Shown here in pieces: positions 22,550 to 25,709 of a DNA stretch of 25,709 nt (positions within the stretch are counted from its first letter, which is position 1; every line of letters begins with the position of its first letter). This stretch comes from JBBQRS01 sp038214535. GTDB lineage: Bacteria; Chloroflexota; Anaerolineae; CG2-30-64-16. Made by a program: the position numbers and the translations under genes. The notes under the pieces are model-generated. The model did not search any database and was not told where the DNA came from. It was given only the letters and a program-made list of their open reading frames with translations. The stretch covers positions 1 through 25,709 of the forward strand of contig JBBQRS010000071.1 of NCBI GenBank assembly GCA_038214535.1, written 5' to 3'.

Positions 22550-22915
22550 TCAAAACAGCGCGCCCCACACCAACGTACCGAGCATGTAGGATGCCAGGTT
22601 CAGCCCCAGGCTCAACACCAGCGCGACCGCAGGCGGCAGGTCGCACACCGCCGCGTAGATCAGGCCCTCAACGAAGATGATCACCATCTCATAGCCGCAC
22701 AGCGCCCCGAGGCCATGTACCGGCAGCAACGGCAGCGTATACCAGAAGACCGTGTGCGTGACGACGTTCATCCCGCTGGTCAGCAACACGTTGCGCGCGA
22801 AATGCGTCCGCTGTTGGGGCCACAGCAGCGTAAACGCGCCCATCCCCGCCGCCTCAATCACGAGCGTCAGGATCAGGGCCAGGGCGCGATCCGACAGCAC
22901 GGGCGCGGTCATCAT
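22550..22915 (-). CDS. Small four-helix membrane protein of unknown function
   Basis: A 121-residue protein with four predicted membrane helices (about 11-32, 42-64, 71-91, 95-119). Polar residues inside or at the ends of the helices stand out: E21, N50, T53-H54, E76, E83, N106 and S109. The pattern E...N..TH...E..V..E...N..S recurs in uncharacterised bacterial membrane proteins, as far as I recall, and suggests a conserved polar site in the membrane. The start is one of two adjacent ATGs (22915 or 22912); no clear Shine-Dalgarno is visible. It is 31 nt downstream of the small Cys-rich exported protein and probably co-transcribed with it. A shared function is plausible but not demonstrated. 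Confidence 0.7.
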   Translation of the reverse strand: MMTAPVLSDRALALILTLVIEAAGMGAFTLLWPQQRTHFARNVLLTSGMNVVTHTVFWYTLPLLPVHGLGALCGYEMVIIFVEGLIYAAVCDLPPAVALVLSLGLNLASYMLGTLVWGALF

Positions 22916-22946
22916 GCAGCAGGGGGTGTGATAGGACCGGTGTCTA

Positions 22947-23162
22947 TCATCGGCATTGGAGTTGCTCGTTGATGGGCGTGGACGGGTCGTCCAGGCTGTT
23001 TGCTGCCAGCGCGCACTGCTGGCCGGCCGTGCAGCCATAGCCGTACTGGCAGGGGTCGCCCACGGCCTTGCCTTCGCACGGATACCAGGGCGCGGGCACG
23101 TTGGCAATCAGGAGAGACGCGAGGATAACGAGCAGCAGGACCAAGTTTGCTTTGCGGGACAC
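22947..23162 (-). CDS. Small exported Cys-rich protein
   Basis: A 71-residue protein. Residues 1-24 (SRK then LVLLLVILASLLIA) form a signal peptide or membrane anchor. The rest holds five cysteines (near 29, 38, 44, 50, 70) in PWYPCEGKAVGDPCQYGYGC and AGQQC, likely disulfide-bonded outside the cytoplasm. I do not know a function; short CEGKAVGD-type proteins seem to recur in some bacterial genomes. The start is a GTG at 23162 with GGAGG 6 nt upstream. A -10-like TAGAAT lies 51 nt further upstream. It appears to be first in a two-gene unit with the membrane protein. Confidence 0.7.
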   Translation of the reverse strand: MSRKANLVLLLVILASLLIANVPAPWYPCEGKAVGDPCQYGYGCTAGQQCALAANSLDDPSTPINEQLQCR

Positions 23163-23212
23163 AGACTCCCTCCATTGCTAGAGCGTCTGCCGGCCCACCC
23201 GGCGTTGGTGCT

Positions 23213-23218
23213 ATTCTA
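23213..23218 (-). promoter_or_regulatory. Putative -10 of the small Cys-rich protein gene
   Basis: TAGAAT on the minus strand (within GATATAGAATAGC) lies between the methyltransferase stop and the GTG start at 23162. No -35 is identified. The stem GCCGG/CCGGC (about 23190-23202) lies between it and the gene. Confidence 0.35.
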
Positions 23219-23246
23219 TATCGCCCCGCGGTCGGTGTCAATGCCC

Positions 23247-24002
23247 TCACGCTCGCGCGACGATGAGGAACCGATGCTCGTGAATCCGCAGCCCGCCGTC
23301 GCGCACCATGCGGCGATGCAGCGCCAGCAGCCGGTCGCGATAGCCCTCCGGCGTGAAGTCGGCGATCTGCCAGTTGATCACGCGCAGATAGTAGACCACC
23401 GCGCCGATGTCCGCCACGTGCGTCTCCGCCAACTCCTCCGCGACGCGCTCGATCTTCAGCCCCGCGGCCTCCAGCCCGGCCACCGCGTATGCGGGCGTCC
23501 AGTACGCGAACTCGAAGGGGATCGGGCACTCGAGGATCTCGTTCAGTTCGGCGTTGTTGCGCCCGCCCACCTGCTGGGTGATGAACCACCCGCCCGGCGT
23601 CAGCAGCCGCTTGACCGCGCGCGCGGCATACCCGTCGTGGCGATTCACGATCAGGTCGAACGCCGCGTCGCGGAAGGGCGCGGGGTCCTGCGACTCGCAG
23701 CGGATCACCGGAATGCCCAGGGGCAGAAGTCGCCGCGCGGCCACCGGCGCGTTCTCGCCCCAGCCCTCCGTGGCGACCAGGCGCGGCGGGAACGGCGCGA
23801 GCGAGGCCAGCATCTCGCCGCCGCCCGTGCCCATATCCAGCGCGGAGCGCGCCGTGGCAAACGCCGCCCGCACCTGCGCGGGATAATCCCACGGTAGCTC
23901 GTCTGTGCGCCAGCGGTGCGGCTCGATGTAGGAGAAATCCCAGCCGGAGAATGCCGCGTGCAGCGCATCGTTAACGAGTTCATCGAAATCGGTGGTTGGC
24001 AT
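23247..24002 (-). CDS. Class I SAM-dependent methyltransferase
   Basis: A 251-residue Rossmann-fold methyltransferase. Motif I is ALD56MGTGGGE63 for AdoMet binding. LVATEGW gives the acidic residue after strand 2, FDLIVNRHDGY is the strand-4 region, and LLTPGGWFITQQVGG is motif post-I/III. The N-terminal part (WDFSYIEPHRWRTDELPWDY) and C-terminal part are typical of small-molecule or tRNA-independent methyltransferases of the type-11 group. The substrate is unknown. The start at 24002 is chosen because the conserved family N-terminus begins there; its ribosome site is weak, and 30 extra upstream codons lack homology. It is separated from the aldo/keto reductase by a palindromic repeat. Confidence 0.88.
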   Translation of the reverse strand: MPTTDFDELVNDALHAAFSGWDFSYIEPHRWRTDELPWDYPAQVRAAFATARSALDMGTGGGEMLASLAPFPPRLVATEGWGENAPVAARRLLPLGIPVIRCESQDPAPFRDAAFDLIVNRHDGYAARAVKRLLTPGGWFITQQVGGRNNAELNEILECPIPFEFAYWTPAYAVAGLEAAGLKIERVAEELAETHVADIGAVVYYLRVINWQIADFTPEGYRDRLLALHRRMVRDGGLRIHEHRFLIVARA

Positions 24003-24061
24003 TTGATCATTCCGCCTTATTGATGGGATACTGCGCAGATAGCCGTCGCCCACCCGTCCGC

Positions 24062-24109
24062 TCGTAGCGCGCAGTTCTCTGCGCTTGCGCACAGGAATGC
24101 GCGCTACGA
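24062..24109. repeat. TCGTAGCGCGCA palindromic element
   Basis: Arms 24062-24073 and 24098-24109 (TCGTAGCGCGCA / TGCGCGCTACGA) are exact complements, with a partly complementary interior (CTGCGC...GCGCACAGG). It lies between the divergent methyltransferase and aldo/keto reductase genes. Confidence 0.8.
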
Positions 24110-24149
24110 ACCGTGGGCCAGATTATATCAGAGGAGTACGACCCTTTCC

Positions 24150-25100
24150 ATGAGCGAACCAACCCACCCCGCGCAACACGTCCTTGGCCGCAGCGGCGTG
24201 CCTGTCTCCATGATGGGGCTGGGCACTGCGCCCCTCAGCGTCGCGCTCTACGAAAACGGCATGGTCCCCGACGCGCAGGCGCTGGATACCATCCACATGG
24301 CGCTGGCGCAGGGTGTCACCCTGTTCGACACGGCCCCGTCCTATGGCGACGGGCGCAGCGAGATGCTGCTGGGCGAAGCACTGGCCGACACGCCGCGCGC
24401 CGGGCACCTGCTCTGCACCAAGGCGCGGCGCGACCCCGGCCCGTGGCGAGCCAGCCACTTTTCCGCCGCGGGTGTCCGCGCCAGCCTGCTGGATAGCCTC
24501 GCGCGGATGCGCGCCGACTTCGCCGACATCGCGCTGATCCATGACCCCATCGGCGCGGAGGACTCCGCGCTCGCGGAGGCGCTGCCCGCGCTCCAGCAGT
24601 TGCGCGCCGAGGGGCGGGTGCGGCTGATCGGCGTGGGCACCACGTGCATCGAGCCGTTGCAGCGCTTCATCCGTGAGGCCGATTGCGACGTCTTCCTGCT
24701 CGCGGGGCATTACACGCTGCTCGATCACGACGGGCTGGCGACGCTCGACCAGTGCGCGCAGCGGGGCATCGGGGTGATGATGGGGGCGGTGCTGAACACC
24801 GGCATCCTGGCGACCGGCGCGCATCCCGGCGCGCGCTACAATTACCACGAGGCGTCGCCCGAAATCCTCGCCCGCGTGGCCCGCATCGAGGCGGTCTGCG
24901 CGCGCCAGGAAGTGCCGTTGCTGGCCGCCGCGCTGCAATTCCCGCTGGCGCACCCCGCCGTCTCGTGCATCGTGGTCGGCGCGCAATCCCCCGCGGAGGT
25001 CAGCGCAAATCTCGCCGCGATCTCCCGTCCCATCCCCCCCGCCTTCTGGGCCGACCTGCAGGCGGAGGGCCTGCTACCCGCGGGGCTGCCGGTACCGTAG
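24150..25100 (+). CDS. Aldo/keto reductase
   Basis: A 316-residue (beta/alpha)8 NAD(P)H-dependent oxidoreductase. The catalytic tetrad is visible: D60 in FDTAPSYGDGRSE, Y65, K91 in LCTKARRD and H131 in IALIHDP. MGLGTAPLS near the N-terminus and the C-terminal SCIVVGAQSPAEVSANL fit the cofactor-binding region. The overall sequence resembles the fucose/threo-aldose dehydrogenase-like branch, so a sugar substrate is likely, but the exact sugar cannot be told. The Shine-Dalgarno GAGGAG (24131-24136) is unusually far (13 nt) from the ATG. A TATAT stretch just upstream could be part of a promoter. Confidence 0.93.
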   Translation: MSEPTHPAQHVLGRSGVPVSMMGLGTAPLSVALYENGMVPDAQALDTIHMALAQGVTLFDTAPSYGDGRSEMLLGEALADTPRAGHLLCTKARRDPGPWRASHFSAAGVRASLLDSLARMRADFADIALIHDPIGAEDSALAEALPALQQLRAEGRVRLIGVGTTCIEPLQRFIREADCDVFLLAGHYTLLDHDGLATLDQCAQRGIGVMMGAVLNTGILATGAHPGARYNYHEASPEILARVARIEAVCARQEVPLLAAALQFPLAHPAVSCIVVGAQSPAEVSANLAAISRPIPPAFWADLQAEGLLPAGLPVP

Positions 25101-25117
25101 AGTGCCTTTTCCAACAG

Positions 25118-25146
25118 TTAACACCACATCTAGATTGTGATACAAT
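25118..25146 (+). promoter_or_regulatory. Promoter of tcmP
   Basis: TTAACA (25118-25123) and TACAAT (25141-25146) are separated by 17 nt, with a TG-A extension. The sequence TGTGATACAATACGCA is nearly that of the Mrr and hsdM promoters. Confidence 0.65.
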
Positions 25147-25199
25147 ACGCACATAAGAATACAATGACCGTTGTTTAAGTAGTCTTCTAAGGAGACAAC

Positions 25200-25691
25200 A
25201 TGCCAGCGCCTACCGCTACCATCTGGGGTATTGAGCCACACACAGTGGCTAAGCATGAAATTCTGCGGCGGTATCTCGGTTCATGGTTTCCAATTCTTGC
25301 AAGCAGGAATCCCCGTATAGCCTACATTGATGGATTCTGTGGTCCGGGTAGGTATAAGAACGGCGAGGCTGGGTCCCCAATTATTGCACTCCAAGAAGCG
25401 CAAAAACATGCCGCACGCTTGAAATCAACAGACGTGCTCTTCCTCTTTTTAGATGAGCGCTTGGACCGCATAGAACAACTAAAAAGTGAATTGTTGAGCC
25501 TTTCACTACCAGCAAATTTCCATGTCTATGTGGAGAGGGTTACGTTTGATTCCAAAGTCTCCAGTCTACTAGTGGGTCACTTGGCGCGGCTCTTGCCATT
25601 CGCTGTCACCCTGAACGGGGTAACGACACAGGTTACGGCACCGCGAGCCACCAGTGAAGGGTCTCTCTGCCGTGACGAGATGCTTCACTGA
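25200..25691 (+). pseudogene. tcmP: Three-Cys-motif partner protein TcmP, truncated by a repeat
   Basis: Residues 1-135 match the N-terminal part of TcmP: WGIEPHTVAKHEILRRYLGSW, YIDGFCGPGRYKNGEAGSP, then FLFLDERLDRIEQLK. TcmP proteins usually have about 280 residues or more, with an IDPFG-type motif soon after this point. Here, after LARLLPFA, the frame enters a dispersed repeat at 25604 and ends 28 codons later with a tail (EGSLCRDEMLH) typical of translated repeat. Other frames do not restore the family sequence before the window ends. The gene is therefore probably interrupted; the remainder may lie beyond the right edge. TcmP is usually encoded beside a three-Cys-motif radical-SAM-like protein. 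AAGGAG precedes the ATG at good spacing. GC content is lower than in neighbouring genes. Confidence 0.75.
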
Positions 25692-25709
25692 GGTCTCGTC
25701 GTCGTGTGA
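25604..25709. repeat. TGTCACCCTGA...GAAGGGTCTC dispersed repeat interrupting tcmP
   Basis: From 25604 the sequence reads TGTCACCCTGAACGGGG, later GAAGGGTCTCTCTGCC and GACGAGATGCTTCACTGAG. This matches the widespread short dispersed repeats whose translations contain CHPERSEGS-like peptides. It continues to the window edge, so its right end is not seen. Confidence 0.65.

Noticed and set aside
22912..23107. N-terminal extension of the membrane protein
   Set aside because: The extra residues are Arg/Pro/Ser-rich, overlap the small Cys-rich gene in another frame and precede a natural double ATG.
1..25709. CRISPR array
   Set aside because: The repeated units are palindromic dispersed elements or a two-copy tandem; no regularly spaced short repeats with unique spacers occur.

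Overview
The window is high-GC bacterial DNA with small intergenic gaps and many dispersed palindromic repeats. Extended -10 promoters of the form TGnTANAAT, usually followed closely by CGC, precede several genes. The gene content (PA14-type GH3 glucosidase, formylglycine sulfatase, EAD1-STAND-TPR protein, retropepsin-like protease beside a DUF5678-like protein, TcmP) fits an uncultured member of the Chloroflexota best. That assignment is tentative: the window contains no rRNA or other marker gene, and I saw no tRNA gene or CRISPR array.

Layout. 1-1914: the start of a gene leaving the left edge (possibly an IS630-type transposase), a cytoplasmic sulfatase on the minus strand, and an 89-bp tandem repeat. 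1915-5750: a two-gene operon of a double HARE-HTH/Mrr restriction endonuclease and an EAD1-STAND-TPR sensor-like ATPase whose linker carries an in-frame palindromic repeat. 5751-6336: a nested inverted-repeat element, then the best promoter of the window driving a compact structured RNA or leader. 6337-8631: a large unrecognised Trp/Pro/Cys-rich protein. 8782-9756: a lone receiver-domain response regulator coupled to an ECF sigma factor (minus strand). 10062-12755: a GH3 beta-glucosidase (minus), flanked on both sides by related CACGAA/TTTCG palindromes.

13008-22494 is a type I restriction-modification island with two kinds of extra genes. hsdM (TTG start) comes first. A three-gene minus-strand cassette follows: an unknown protein, a protein with a C-terminal DUF5678-like domain, and a DTG-motif retropepsin-like aspartic protease. 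These three are linked by 4-nt and 1-nt start/stop overlaps. hsdS has no visible Shine-Dalgarno and starts almost at its predicted transcription start, from a promoter back-to-back with that of the cassette. A Phd/UPF0175-type antitoxin and a PIN toxin follow under their own promoter and a perfect 13-bp operator palindrome. The toxin gene overlaps the start of hsdR by 8 nt, so hsdR expression appears tied to the toxin-antitoxin operon.

22495-25709: a four-helix membrane protein and a small exported Cys-rich protein (minus), a SAM methyltransferase (minus), an aldo/keto reductase (plus), and a TcmP gene whose reading frame is cut off by a dispersed repeat running off the right edge.

Candidates for undescribed biology are the protease cassette lodged between hsdM and hsdS, the wiring of the toxin-antitoxin pair into hsdR, and the structured RNA at 6139-6226. 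Functional links among these are inferred from gene order and overlaps.
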